A DNA stretch of 64,000 nt from contig NC_134367.1 in the NCBI RefSeq assembly GCF_035582795.1, positions 80,645,062 to 80,709,061 on the forward strand. The letters are read 5' to 3'. A program made the position numbers and the translations under genes. The notes under the pieces were generated by a model that saw nothing but the letters and a program-made list of their open reading frames with translations, did no database searches and was not told where the DNA came from. Below are positions 1-13,768 of the stretch, in pieces. Each line of letters begins with the position of its first letter. The first letter of the stretch is position 1. Source of the stretch: Mycteria americana. Its lineage: Eukaryota; Chordata; Aves; Ciconiiformes; Ciconiidae.

Positions 1-3000
1 CCCTAGCTTCCCTCTGCTGATCTGTGCTATGCTCTCAGTCCATAAAAAGAGCCCTGAGCTTTAAAGGAATACAAGAGGTATATTTACAAGGGGTCTTTTC
101 TGGGAGGTGGAAGCCTCCCTAAACCTGAAGCTGCAGAGGTGCAGATAGGATGCTGCTGAGGGCACCCCGAATCATTCACATCCCTGTTGAACGACAGGTT
201 ATTAAACCTGGGCCTGGAGCTATATTAATGCAACTGTGCAGCATCGGTCAGGTTTGTAGTGTGCACACAATGAATCTTCTCCTGCCGGCCAAACACTGTG
301 AACATGCCTCAGGGCAATTCCTTTCCAAAACAGGAAGGATAATACCTCCCTGAAAATTGGGATGCTGCACAGCAATGTTTGCAAGGCTCTCAGATGCAGT
401 TGTGATTGGGGGCCACATAGATATCAGCAATAATATTTCAGATAGGTAGATTACAAGGTGATGATTGACTTTGTGAGCTTCTAGCTTACTTTGGCCATTC
501 TCTAAATGAGAAGAATTAAAGAGCTTTGCTGCTGAAAGTTTGCAAAAACATTCAAATAAAGATCTATCTTGTTACAGCTAAGGGAAAGCAGTTGAAACTG
601 TAGAATGACTGATTTCACTAGAACAAGCACAAGCACTATTGCTGTGTGCAACTGGCAGCAAAATTCAGCAGTGTGAAGGGATCAGTGGGAGAAGATGTGA
701 ATATAGAGCAGATGATAGAATCTAGACCACTAAGGCTGTGTACTAAAAATTCACGCACATGAAATATGTGATGCAATGAACAGCTAACTGAGAATTTCAG
801 CCATAATTTGATAACCCTTGAGTGGTTCTAAATAAAGTGGAATAGAAGAACAGAGCCAACAATTTGCAATCATATTTCAGATTAGTTTCTCTAAATATAT
901 ATACACTTTAAAAAAGCATGAGTGTTATTATGCAGAAAGAGAAGAATGGAGAGTGATTTTATGCTGTCTGCAGTGATGTGAAGAATAATTTTGGCCGAGG
1001 ATGTTAACCACTCACTGTTGTTCTAAATTTGCCTCTGCCCTATCTGTTCATCATTGCAACCTCAGCACTGTAACGTGGCCTGCTTTGGTTTTTTGTGGGT
1101 TTACATAGCACAAGAAGGCAGCACACTGCAGAGCGACCTCTGCAAATAGCTTTGCAAATTCATGTTCCACATCTCTGACTGCAGTTAGACACTGGTAATC
1201 CCAAATTAACCTTCCAGGGCAGTTTCATACTTTGCAAAAATCAGATGGTTGCAAAAGTGATGTGTCCAAGCAATAAACGTGTTTCTGGCATTCATAGGCA
1301 GTTGCAGCTGTTGAGTCAGGCAGCTGTTTTCAAAAGTTTGTTCATAAATGAGAAAAGAATGGCTTTCTTAGCTGATGCAACAAATGTTAACTTAGTTGAA
1401 TGTAGTAGCTATAGTTCAAAGGTGAATTAAACAGACCAGGAAAGGGGCACATGGCTTGGGGCCATATGGCTAAATTCTTCTATCCTTAAACAGGTTTTCC
1501 AGGTCTAAATTACCTATTTGGAACAGCCCCTGGCCCATGCCGTCTCCCCAAAATGTGTCCATCCCTTTTCTGGGAGAAGCTGGTCACCATGAGACCAAGA
1601 CTAACTGGGAAGCCTGATACGCACATGTGCCACTGCCTGCACCAGTGCCCTGGTCCTGCTGGGCTCACGGGTGTAAATGCAGACACCGGTGACATGGGAT
1701 GAGGCAACAGCAAATCATGGCTGCATCACACGGCTCCAGCAACACGAGGCATCAGTGTGGTGGTGTCAGGAAACGTGAGCCTGTCCTATAAAACTGTTTG
1801 TTATAGAGCAGCACAAGGTATACGAAGGAAATATCTTAATGCCCTTCCTCCTTTCATTGCCACTGACTTGCTTTGAAAGGGAGGAAGAGGAAGAAAAAGC
1901 ACTGCATCACATAACAACTGAAATAGTGACCTTGCACAGGTTTACACACGATCTTAACTTAGTATACTAGGGTGTAGTCTGACTTTGACCTCAAATGTGA
2001 TCTTAGAAACACTTTAGCAGCTATGTAAGAGTTTATCATCGATGCAGGAAAGTCTCCTTCCTTGTGTGCTTTAAAAGATAATCATGCTATTGATCCAGGC
2101 TGTTTTTTATAAGACTTTCACAGTCGTCTTTTCTTTAAAGAAAGCTGAGAGACTCACCAAATCTTAGAAATAATCCCCTTAAGCCTTTAAACAAAAGGGC
2201 AGTATTGACACAAGGACATGTATGTACAAACCAGGTAAGTAATGATAAGGGGGTACCCAGGGTGGAACAGCTTTGTGTGGAAGTAGCAGGGCGAAACACT
2301 GCACTGCACTAGGGGATGATGTGATGGTGGTGGCTGCAATAGTCCGGGACTGGACTTTGAATCCCGGGAAGACTGCCCTGCTCCTGTGCTCCTATGAGAT
2401 TGCTCTGTAAGTAACTTCAAATTCCACACACAAAATTTTACTGGCATGAGGCCTTAGACTGCCCGGTCTTTGCTCCTCTGAGTCTCCTCTGTACAGAGAG
2501 GGAAAGAAATAAGAAAGAGAACTCTTTCTTTAAAAGCTTTAGTGTTATCATAGGAAAGAGAAAGTATGCAGTGTATATATTCAGTCTCACACTGGGCTGG
2601 TAGGTTGATTTGAGATATAGAGAACTAATATCAGAGTTGTTTAAATGAAGGGTAGAAGAAGGCAATTGCAATTTCTGCTCACTAAACATTTGTAGCAGAG
2701 GGAAAAAAAAAAAAAGAAAGTAAGTATATATAAAACACGTAAATTTCCAAGAAGGAGAATGAAAGAAGTGTCACCACAGGACACAGCTGCTGTGCTCCCT
2801 CCCAGCAAGCTCTCTGGGTGCAGATCATAGACTTTTCAAGGTCTGAGGTCATTACTGAAGATAGCCTGAATATATCAGGAACATTTCTCATTTTTATAAT
2901 CTCTTAATAATAGGCTACACTCTCATAGGGTATGCCAGGGACATTAACTTCTGCTATAAATTGCAGGAATTGCATGGTTATTTTCTTGAGCCTTGAGCAC

Positions 3001-6000
3001 CTAAATACTCCCAAGGAGGAAGATGAGAGCCTTCCATGGTCAGTGAGGGCAGAAGTATTTGCATCTATGTGGGTCAGCTTAGAAAGCTTTATTAAAAACA
3101 AGCATAAAATCTGGCATTTTAATTGTAGGTGTTCCTAAGGGTAAGAGCCTTTCAAAGTCCACAGACAACTCCGTTAATGAGACAGGAAGCAAAGGAAGCA
3201 CAGTACTGCTGTAAAATGTACTGCACACTCCCTCCGAGTGACCAACCCCTCTGAAAAGCAACTGAGTCTAGCCCCAGTTAAGTACAGTCAAAACAATCAT
3301 CTGCCTAAAGGCAATTACCACCTTAGGCATGAAAACTATGTTCAGGCCAGAGAAAAGAGTTTATATGGATCCCAGCAGAGCCTCAAGTCTGCAGTCAGAA
3401 TCAAGGGACAGTACAAATGCCAAGAAAGAGCAGAGAAGTGAGTTTACCTTGCGCATTACAACAGTACTTTGTCTGGCCCATACTTGCATTTAACAAGTTC
3501 TCTCCTCACTGTAAATGACGATGGCACGGTCTTTTTCACTGGGAAATGCCAGCTTACCAAAACAGAATTTCTGTTGTTAACACACTCATTTTAGCTAAAT
3601 TTCTTCGGGACATCAGTTACAGAAAAGCACTTCCAGCTCAAACAGAGAAGGGAGGAGAAACTCTCCAGAAGAGCCGAGCACCCCGGAGTGACAGTGCTCA
3701 CCTTGGCCGAGAGCAGAGTGGTTCGGTGGATTAAATTAACTGAAACCAACAATTATTGGTCTTTGCCCTGGGCTCGAGTACTCTCTGGAGCAGGATGTGG
3801 CTGGACAGGAGGAGCCAGGAGGAGAGGCAACACACAAACACCAGAGCTCATGGCTTAATTTATTTCAGGAAGGGCAGAGACAAAATAAACTGAAAAAGGG
3901 GCAGCCCGTGCCATGGGTAGGTTGCAGGCTGCAGGGAAGGGCAGAGACCCAGCAGTAGCATGCCTGCTCTACGCCTTTCTCAGGTACTACTTCTTCACAG
4001 TCAGTATTTCACCAGCAAATGAGAGCAGTCTGGTGTAGCCTTCTCCAAAACCAGGGTAACCTTAGACAGTTGAGTTTCAGGAGAAGGACTGCAGCCAGGG
4101 AATGCAAAATAAGTGAGGTAATTTGTTTACAGAAGAAAAGCATCTGATTGATCTGGGAGAGGAATTTCAGAAAGAGGAGACTTAGGCACAAGTCTCTTGT
4201 GACTCTCAGGACAGCCTAGCACTGATGTCTTGCTACACTAGATTAAAAAAAAAAGAAAGAAAAAAAAGAGAGGAGTGTAAATTTATTGTTATATTAATCA
4301 ACTAAAATAGTTTATTCTAAATTCAGGAGCCCTATATAGCATAACAATCATAATGATCTCTTAAGAGGCTCGGTCAAAACCCATATTCTGCCTTTCTGGT
4401 CTTTACCTATTTCCTTTCAACTGCCTAATGGCTTCCTCTAGAAAGGTGTGACAACATCTCCCTTCCTACTTCAAAAACTGCTTTTCATTTATTACTTAAT
4501 AATTTACTAAGAGCCTCAGGTAGTTCTCCTTTGTAAAAAACACATGGGCAATCCCAGCTGCAAAGTCAGCCCTGGCATCGTTACACCTCCACATCATCAT
4601 TAAATTACCTTATAGCTGTTCAACACAAGGCAAAGAGCCTGGCCGCTGCATCCCTGCTTCATCAGCACTTGTTATTAAAATATCTGCCTCCATCTGGAGG
4701 CATCCTAAAGGGCCTGAAACACTCATGTTACTTTTGCACCAGGACATAGAAGCAGGTCTAAAATGGCTTGGAGCCTCTCTGCTTTTGCAGCTTCTGCTCA
4801 GAGGATCCACACGGTTTGTAGGAAAAATAGACCTTGTTGTATTCACCGTCAAAGCACGTGGGAATACAAGTGGACGTGCCCTTGCCAGACCATGTGGATG
4901 AGAGGTGGGGCTGTACTGTTGTATCACATACCCATGAAAAGGGAGGGCTGAAGCCCACGTGAGGCATCCTGCGGAGTGAGGTACGGGGGTCTTCAGTGTG
5001 GTGAGTAAAAGAGGCCAATTTCCAGAGCAGGTTTCCAGCCACACTTACCTGGCAGTGCTGCTGTACCCCAAGGTGCTTAAATCCCAGTGGGACCACACAA
5101 AAATGGTTTCCCATATAAAAATGCATGCCAATGATGGGCCAAGGAGGGGCAACGTGAATCTATTGGACAGCTGAAAAGAAATAGGTAAGGATAGGTAAGG
5201 ATTCATAAGGAAATGGGTGAAGATGGTCGTAGGTAAGGATTGGAGATGTCAGGCCTATTTTCATGTGAGAGCTGAAGATTTTCTGCTGCCATTTAAGCAT
5301 TAATTCTTTTGAAGACTAAGTCCTCTGCTCCCCAAAACTGGCATGTTGACACTGATTTAGTTGTTTATTTGCATGTCTTTTCCTGAGGCAGACCAAGCAT
5401 TTTCTTTGCAAGCTGAAATTTCATTTAATAATAGAATTATTGGCTTGGGTAAGTTTTGCTGAAACATAATCACAAAGGATGTTCTTCATGGAGTACTTTT
5501 TGGAGGAAGCCTGACTATTAATATCATATACTATGCATCACTGAAAGGCCAGTTACTGGAGATTATGTAGAAAAAATCTTATTTACTTGATCTATGTATT
5601 CAAATAGTAGAGGCAAAACATAATAAATGAAGCCAAATGCACATGCAGCTTTACTGAGACAAAGATTTTGATATGAAATATACAGTTTGAATGCTCTAAC
5701 CATTCTATTTTTCTTTATAATTACATTAAACACTTCTTCCCCTGTGTCCACTATTTGGGGAGAACAAACTTCGTGTAAATAAACAAAATTTAGTTTGTGT
5801 CTATAAACTTGCCTTACGTATACAAATACTTTGAAAACTATGAATAATTTTATACAAATTTCGTGTGGGTCATCGCATAGTAAGTATTAAAATGCAGAAC
5901 TCACATATGTATATACATGTACATATAACTGTTCCAAGCTAAAAAATGGATGATGGCTCCAGCCCAGGATGGGCAGTATATCTAGAGGAGAGTTTCCATG

Positions 6001-7480
6001 TTTCATAAAAGCTTTTCTGTGTCTAGTTGATTTAAAGACTGCAGCTGCTCTTTGAAGCTGCTGTATTTCTTGGAAACTCATTATAATCCCAATAGGGTGT
6101 TTTATACTTGAACAGCAGCAGTGCATTCTAAAATTTTTTGCTCACATGACTTTCTATGAGTATTACACAGAATACAACAGATTTTTGATAGAATTTGGAA
6201 CCCATAAAAAGGGACAGATGTCCCAAAGATTTTTGCAGGTTGTATGTGGAACATTTTTTAATTTACTTAATAAACTATATTTCTGTTCAATACTCCCATG
6301 AAAGCCACATTTTTTAATGATCTCAGTCGGTAGAGCTTTAGATGAGTTATACCAGTCTTCTAGATGATGTGTAAACCCTGAACCAGATTTGCAAAGGTAG
6401 TTTTATGTAAATTAATTTTTCGTAGTTATTCTTTTTGCAGGTCATTATGAAAGAAAAAAATGGTGGGATTGTTTTTTGATTTTGAAAAGTTCTAGTATAT
6501 AACATTTTCTAAATTAAAAGATGTCTTTCCTCTTCTGCTCTTTTCTTTCGTACCTTCCTACCATATATCTTTTTTACCAGGTTTAATATACTAATTGATA
6601 TCTTCATGAAATTTTCCTATGACTTCTTCTCCTCAGTCTTGTTATTTATGCCTTTTCCCTTTATTTACTCCCCCAGTACACACACTCTACCCACACTTTT
6701 TCTACGACACAAGTGTAATGCAGTGAGAGGAAAAGAAAATGAAGCCTACTACTCTTTGTCAAATCCCCGCCCCAGCCCCACTCAGGCCCAGACATCTGAT
6801 ACAAATTTAAACTTTCACAAAAATAAGAGGCTCTTTAAAGATAGAATTACGGTTTGTATAATCTGTATTTTGCTACACACAAGATCCAATAGATCCTGTT
6901 GCCATAGCTGATAGAAATGAGAAGCCGTAATGCTGTACATGAACTAGTAATGTACCTAGAACTGTTCTGACACATGTAGCCTCAAATTCCATTTTTTAAT
7001 GTACTCAAATAAGCTATACATAATTAGGATTAACATTGCTATTCCCTGACTGATTCATGATTAGTATGTGTGCGCTTTAATATCACTTAGGAGAAGGATC
7101 AAGTGACCCTAATCGTATTCAACTTGTCCATTTAAGCGCTTGATTTTTTCTAAAAGAGTTGTTTGTATAAATAACACGTCTCAATGAAGGGATGCTAAAC
7201 TTGTTCTGGTTAAGTTTCTTTTAAACATGGTGTAAATTACAATTACAGTTATTCATGTCTTTTGTAGAACTGTACTTCAAAACATTTCACATTAAAACTA
7301 ATAGAGACGAGGAGGCAAGGCACGAAAAAGTAGGAAATGAGGTTCTGAAACCTTATTTATATGCATCCATCAGAATAATTACTCCAGCATGTAGAAGTGC
7401 TTCTTTCTCTTTGAGCTAAATATTTTCTTTTCCAATTCACTGTTAAAGCAAACAGAATATGTATGGTTTTGATCTTATTG
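1..7480. other. Gene-free 3' flank of DACT2, distal part
   Basis: This is AT-rich DNA with only short open frames. The longest (144 and 122 residues, overlapping, minus strand, 4610-5126) have no recognisable domain or splice pattern. Only short A/T runs and a 10-bp duplication were noted. Confidence 0.6.
5181..5200 (+). repeat. 10-bp tandem duplication (ATAGGTAAGG x2)
   Basis: Two perfect units sit side by side, with a degenerate TAGGTAAGGATTGG copy about 30 bases on. Each unit happens to contain a splice-donor-like GGTAAG, but no exon is seen. Confidence 0.85.
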
Positions 7481-9340
7481 TTGATTAAGAAAACCCTCCT
7501 AAAACCCTGAACCAGACCTCAGAAGCATCATTGTGCAGCGACAAAAGCTTTTTATTGCTAATTGTAAAAGCAGGGCAGTCTCCAGCAGAGAGTTGCTGGG
7601 TTGCTGAGTGATGCCTTGACAGATAACAGACAATCAGTGCGACACTCCGAGAGTCCCCCGTGGAAAAACAAAAGGCGCTTAATTGAGGAACAACAACCAG
7701 GCATCCACTTAGCGATACCATTATGCACTGGAAAAGGCTCCGTGCCATGCAGACGTACAATGAGCTTGCGACAAAGTAGGGAAAGAGTTGGGTTTGTCCG
7801 TGCCTGGGCAAATAACGGAGGAATGGCCATGACACTCATTAAAAGCCCTGAACCTTTCTTTCCCAGCTTGGGTGGGGCTGCTAGTGTTTGCACAGTAGGT
7901 CTCGGCGACAGCGTAGAGGTGAACTGTGTCCACTTGGAGATTCAGACTTATTTTAAGGGATTTTCTATCCCTCTGCTTGCCAAAATGAGACTGTCGGGGA
8001 TTTCAGTCCTCTACCACACTGGAATGGGAGGGTGGCAGCAAGTAAAGCTACCAGAGGAATTCATAGGCGAGGCATGAGCCATTGGGACATTGGGGGACAC
8101 AGAGCAAAGGTCCAGCGATTAATGGGGTTTCTGAAGCTTCCCAGTAGCTTAATACTGCAGGAGTGTGAATATGAAATACAGAATTGTGTCACCAGCAAAG
8201 AGCAAGTTTTCCTGAAGCGGCAAGGCGGATCTAAATTTGTTATGTTTGCTCACCCCATTAACTGCCCCTTTTCACCCTTCATCAAATCCCTGTTGTTGTC
8301 GTTATTATTATGACATGGATGCTCACTGAGCTGGCACGAACATGCTAGCCACAGGCAAGACCCTGCAGAGGCAGATGCAGGCAAAGAGGTAGAGAGAGTC
8401 TCTGCCCCACAGCACCTACCATGTGGTAGGCGTGGGCAGATGCCAGGGAAGGGCATGGGCAAATGCCGGGGAAATGTATGAGAAAAGCCGAGGATGCCAA
8501 AGATTTAGCAAACAGCTGAGGGAGCCTGGGATCTACAGGTCTTTCAGAGCAGGAGCTGGCTCGTTCATAGTGCATGAGAAATGCTGGGTAGGACAGGGCT
8601 ATCACAGCAGCCCTGAAAATGCAGGGTTTGGGTGCACAGCAGTTTAGCTGCTGTCATTTGTTTTATTAGGTCTTTCACTTTTAATGTCATTCCAGCCTCT
8701 CCAAACTCTGTTGTCTCAGTGAGTGTTGAAGTTCAGTGTGGAGACGTTTGCCATTTGTGGAGTTATTTGTAGCTACAGAGCATGGGAAGAGGAAGAGATG
8801 GATAAAGCTCATATAAAACCTTTTTACGGTTACGTGCATTGCAGAAAGACTTGCTCCCACACCCGCCGACTATGTGATTAAAGCGACGCATAGTCTGTCA
8901 GTGCTGCATGGAGTGCTGCGATGGAGGCTGGCATATCCAACAGCTTCTAATGAAACCAAAGGTAGGTTTGCCCAGACATGGGAAAGGGTGTGTGTGGGGA
9001 AACAAACCTGGCAGACCCTCGGCATGAAATCACACCAGCTGGGAAACCTCTGGAGGGGAAGCACAGGGGCTTGACCAACAGATAGCCAAAAGCCATATGA
9101 GGAATAATAATGTGATGATAGATTACTGACTGGGCCGAGGTTTGGTTTTCCAGGTACTCTGCACCTGGTGCGATGGCAAAGCTGACCAACAAACTGCTCC
9201 TCCCCAATAGTCCCATGCAAGCACGAGCAGCTTCTTTCCTGCGGTTCAGATGCTCTGCAGGATACTTGAGAGAAATGGCAGTTTTCAGACAGTCCTTAGA
9301 GCTGAGCAGAGCCACAAGCAGTGACCTTTTGACCATGTTT
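7481..9340. other. Gene-free segment, relatively stop-poor on both strands
   Basis: Several overlapping frames of 93-158 codons occur on both strands. None resembles a protein, and they exclude one another. The base composition is more balanced than in the surroundings, which alone could explain the frames. Confidence 0.5.
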
Positions 9341-11711
9341 GGTGGTTTTTAACACTGTGCTGGAATGTACACTGAATAAAGAGAGCAGTTTCTATGAAAA
9401 CAGGTGCATTTGAACTGGTCAACCAAATACAGACTGCCGAACAAAATGGAAATGCTACTGAGATTCCTGCCAGACCCCCTGGGTGGGGAGCTTTCAGTTA
9501 AGACCAGAGGAAGCTATCTCTTGCATAAGATACAGTTAAGTCCTGTGGCACCCTATAGCTGAATGACCTGCCATCAAAAGCTACCCTTCTCCTCTGGCAT
9601 GCAGGAAAATTGTCCCTTCCCATTCATATGTACGCTAAGAGCTCATGGAGCTTGCGGGAACTTGCTCTGAAGTTTGTTGTTATTTTTGGGTTTTTTTCAA
9701 CTCTCAAACAATATCTGAATTACATTCCAGAGCTGAAACAAACACAGCAGTGCAACTGTCAAAACTATTCAGCAATTTCCCTTACGAGTTACAGAAGTGC
9801 AGCTCTTTCTTACTAAAGGAAAAAGAATGCATGTTACCTTTATTCAGCCCACCCAACGGAGTATCCTGCTGGGAAAATCCCTGTCTCTGGGGCTATAAGC
9901 TTTTCCCCTTTAAACTGATTTTCTTCAAGGCTTGCTTTTTTGTTTTTACTGTAAATTACCTAGAAAAGTCACAGGACTTCAAAAACTGAATATGTGTGCA
10001 TGCCTGAGTCGATATAGTTTATTTACTTACACATTTAGTATCAGCAAATGGAATGAGGTGCAGTATTTCATGTTTACAGTTCTTTTTTCACATGGACATT
10101 TGTGATAGGAGTTCTGGCTTCATTACATGAAATTGTGTGTTTAGGTAAATCTACAGAGGTCTGATGGCTTGGTTCTCTCTTATCCTGCCTCTGGTAATTC
10201 AGATTACTGTAAACAGAATATGAAACAGGTCAGAAATATGAAGGAATTAGAATAGTTGTACTTGTGGGGAGGTCCCTGTGAAACAGGCACTTTTTCTGTT
10301 GATAGAGTATATCTAGGACTAGCAGGCATCCAGGCTACCAAATACACATCCTCTGTTTCCACTGAACAGTTTTATACAAGTGGAGAATGAAGCTTTGATC
10401 ATGCCTTGGATTTTGGTTTTGGACAACCTTGACAGAGCTGTAGATCTCTCATGTTCTTTCATGGAGAATTTCTTTTTTGTTGGTTTGGTTTTTTACCCTG
10501 AATTAAAGATTCTTTGGTCATTTAACTGTCATTCAGAGACAGTCTCTTTTACCTCTTTCTTTTCTATGGAAAGAATGAAGTTTTCATTCCTTTGTCTTTG
10601 GAACAGTGTAAAGTCATATGAAAAATAGACATTTCAAAAATCAGCTGAGCTTTTCAAAGCCTCTGAAAATGAATTATGTGCAAATTCTCTTTGATTTGAT
10701 TTAAGTGACTACATAAGGTGCACAGGAATGGTAATTTGGCCTCTTTGATTCTTAAACAGAACAGTAAACCAATTCTTAAACAGATTATTGAACAGAACAG
10801 AAAACTAAAGCCCCAAAGAAAGAGGGACACAGTGTTACGTGCTAATGTCTAAAAAGGTAGAGGCTGCAACTTTCCAGACATTATTAGATATTACTGATTT
10901 TTTGCAAGTCTATTCAAGCTTTGGTGTCCTCTGGAGTGAAAAATAATTCATCATCTCTGCAGAAGAAGAAAAAAGAAAAGCACAGGTCTAAGGGATTGTT
11001 AATGTAACCATTTTTGATTGATAGATTCCTGGTTTATTTCTTTATTCTTGGATTAATCCGGGGTTTGGATATAATTTACAACGTCCCAGCTCTATGCTGT
11101 GTATGTGCTATGGCTTGCCCTTACTTGTACCATCTGTACGTTTATGTGCCGTGCCTACCCTGAAACTTATTATCAGCATTACCAGTACTGTCTAAAATAA
11201 CTCCTTTATAAAAAACCAAAATGTATTAATCCCCTTCCCTTTCTTCTAACAATTCCTTAGATATCTCAATGACAGCTGTATACAATCGAAAGCAGCTACC
11301 CACACGCTCAGAAATCAAATGTGTCTAATCTGATGTTACTTATTCAGACGTCAGGTATCGCTGAACTGAGTCATTTTGGCTCTGCAGTCAGTACTTCCCG
11401 AAAACGATTCAGCCCACCTATCTGGGAGACCTTGCTTGGAATGAGGTAATTTCCCCGCTGGCGGCGGTGCTACTTGCTCTCTACTGGCAATACGAGGTGC
11501 CTAGGAGACTGGTTTAGCCCAGATTCCTAAATTTCAGATGCCTTAAGACAGACGTAACAAATTCCATCCTAAATCCATTGATATTTGCCTTTAAGGCACC
11601 GGAAGGGACCTTTTCCCCTAGCTTGCTGGGAAATTTTAAAATTGCTTTGTGACCTACGGATTGCTCTCCTCTTAAAACAGAAATACAGTATAGGAAACAG
11701 AATAAAAGATA

Positions 11712-11788
11712 AGAGACTCTAAAGCTCAAAAGGATTACAGGAGGATTTAGTCTGACCTCCTGCACGTTACAAACCACAGACTACAGAT
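11712..11788 (-). mobile_element. Old CR1-type 3' tail fragment, antisense
   Basis: The plus strand reads TTTAGTCTGACCTCCTGCA followed by GTTACAAACCACAGA. This is the pattern of the reverse-complemented 3' end of old CR1-type LINEs in birds, crocodilians and turtles. The octamer tail is not preserved. The match is from memory of the consensus. Confidence 0.5.
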
Positions 11789-13599
11789 GACATGATAGAG
11801 AAAGATATTTGGGTTTTTTTTTTTCAGAATGACAACATGGAAAGTGTTACTTTTATAGCAAAAAAGGGCTTTTAATGAAATAATGGAATAATTTCCATTG
11901 AAGACAAATTCCTGGCAAGATACAACTTCACTTTATGATCTTCTTCTTCCTAATGTTTAGCTAGAAAAAGCATTATATCCTTCTAGAGATTTGGTTGGAC
12001 CTGGCTTGAACTCACAAATGCTTATTGAAATGCTAGAGGTGAGTTTAAAACACAGAGATAGTTTGGGCTCTGGGTCTCTTTAAAAATCAGGTTTGTTTCA
12101 GTGAGGATTTAATTATCTGTTTGCTTCTTTAAACATAGTTTTATAACTTCTCAGATGAATATTCAAAGCAAATCGCAATCATTATGCAGAGTTTTTATTA
12201 AAGGAAGAACAGAACATCTGCTAATTCAGGAAGCCTGGTAAACCATAGATAGGAGGCTCTGTATCTCAAAGACCTTTAGCTTTATAGGAACAAGATGCTT
12301 TTCCTACAAGTGTTTGAATAAATGAGAGCAATTAGAACTGACGTAGCATTATGCAGCCACGCAGGCCCAACATACAGTGACTGTATTATATATTACAAGA
12401 GATACTTTATTTGTTCTATTCATGCTGTGAATTTCTCTTAGCAATATGTGTCTAGTGAAGACAGCAATTATCCTAGCTACCTTCCTTATAGTCTTGTATA
12501 AGTCTGTATACTTACAGTATACACAATATGTACTTATATACATAGTATAGTCTTTATAGTCTGGATACAGACTTGGCCTTCTTATACCTGGAAAGCTTAT
12601 GTGAACTGAATCCATAGGGAAATATAAACAGTGGCCCTTTGTTGCAAACCACATTATCACACTGAGTTTTGTTACAAAACGCAATTTTATTAAGGGCAAT
12701 TTGTGCTCAAATTGGTCTTGGAATATGCAAAAAATAGCATTCTCCATCAGAGAACCAGGCAGTATAACTTCAGATTTAGAGCAAGGCAGCTCAGGAAGCA
12801 AAGTCTGCTGTGATAAAGGGAACTGCAGGTCTTGTCTCTGCTTCCCAGCGCGTGTTAGGACAAACGCAGACCACCAGGCGTGGAGCCTGGCTTCCACAGG
12901 GCACGCTCTTACCTCAGCAGGCTGGGGTGGCCACGCGGAAAAGTCAGGGAAAGCATCATGTAAAGGAGAAGGTGGGAGAAATTAGCTCTGTAATTATATT
13001 ATCTAATTATAGGTGATGGTATCGAGAAAAGTTTGTATGAAAATAGCTGTATTTTGTTTCTGTTAGTTCTCATGGCTGCCTGTGGAGCTTTCAGCACATA
13101 CCAACTGCACAGGGCTTGATCTTCCCCTAATTTGTAAAGGTGAAAATCATGTATCCTTGTGCCAAGGAGCTGAACTGATGTAGTTCAGCTCATCAACTGA
13201 TGAGTGAGGACACCGAGGAGTGGTGTGTTGAGTGGGGTCATTCACCCCTGCATAATGTGGGCCCAACGTCCGACCCAACATGCATGGTGTCTGCTTTGCA
13301 TAGAAGTGCCTGGTTGCACCTGAAATAAAAGACAGTGGAGGGTCTGTTGCCTTTTTGGTTTTGATTTCTAGCCCAGGCTGCATCCTTCTCTGCAGTAGCT
13401 TCCCTTGCTATCTAGGGCAGTTAACCCCCAGCGTCCCCAGATTGCATACCCCAGAGACATACAAAAGAACATGAGCCATGAGAGTGCATTTCTGCAGGCT
13501 GATTGTGGAGAGGTGGCCAAACATTTCATTGTTAAAAGTTCTCTGCACGCTCTGAGGTTAATCTTTATAACTTGACGAGCCTTCTGAGAAAAAGAGGAA

Positions 13600-13768
13600 T
13601 TCCTCTGGAGGAAGGCTCTCGGCGGCAGACGCGGGACACGGCAGCCGGGGAAGTGAAGGAGGCTGGGTGGAGGGGATGGGGTGCAGGAGCAGCCCGGCGG
13701 GAAGGTGACCCCCAGGCAGGTGGCACCGTAGGCTGGGCTGGGGAGGGGGCCTTCCGCTGCAGATGATG
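13600..13768. other. Isolated GC-rich, CpG-containing patch
   Basis: About 170 bases rich in G and CpG stand out from AT-rich surroundings. They contain several GGGG and GGGGG runs on the plus strand. No exon is recognised; this may be a small regulatory element or chance. Confidence 0.4.

Noticed and set aside
4610-5126. Overlapping minus-strand frames of 144 and 122 codons
   Set aside because: They overlap each other in different frames, and neither shows a domain, signal peptide or family resemblance.
12349-12897. 182-codon minus-strand frame
   Set aside because: No recognisable motif, AT-rich composition, and no splice context or homology that I can see; it fits a chance frame.
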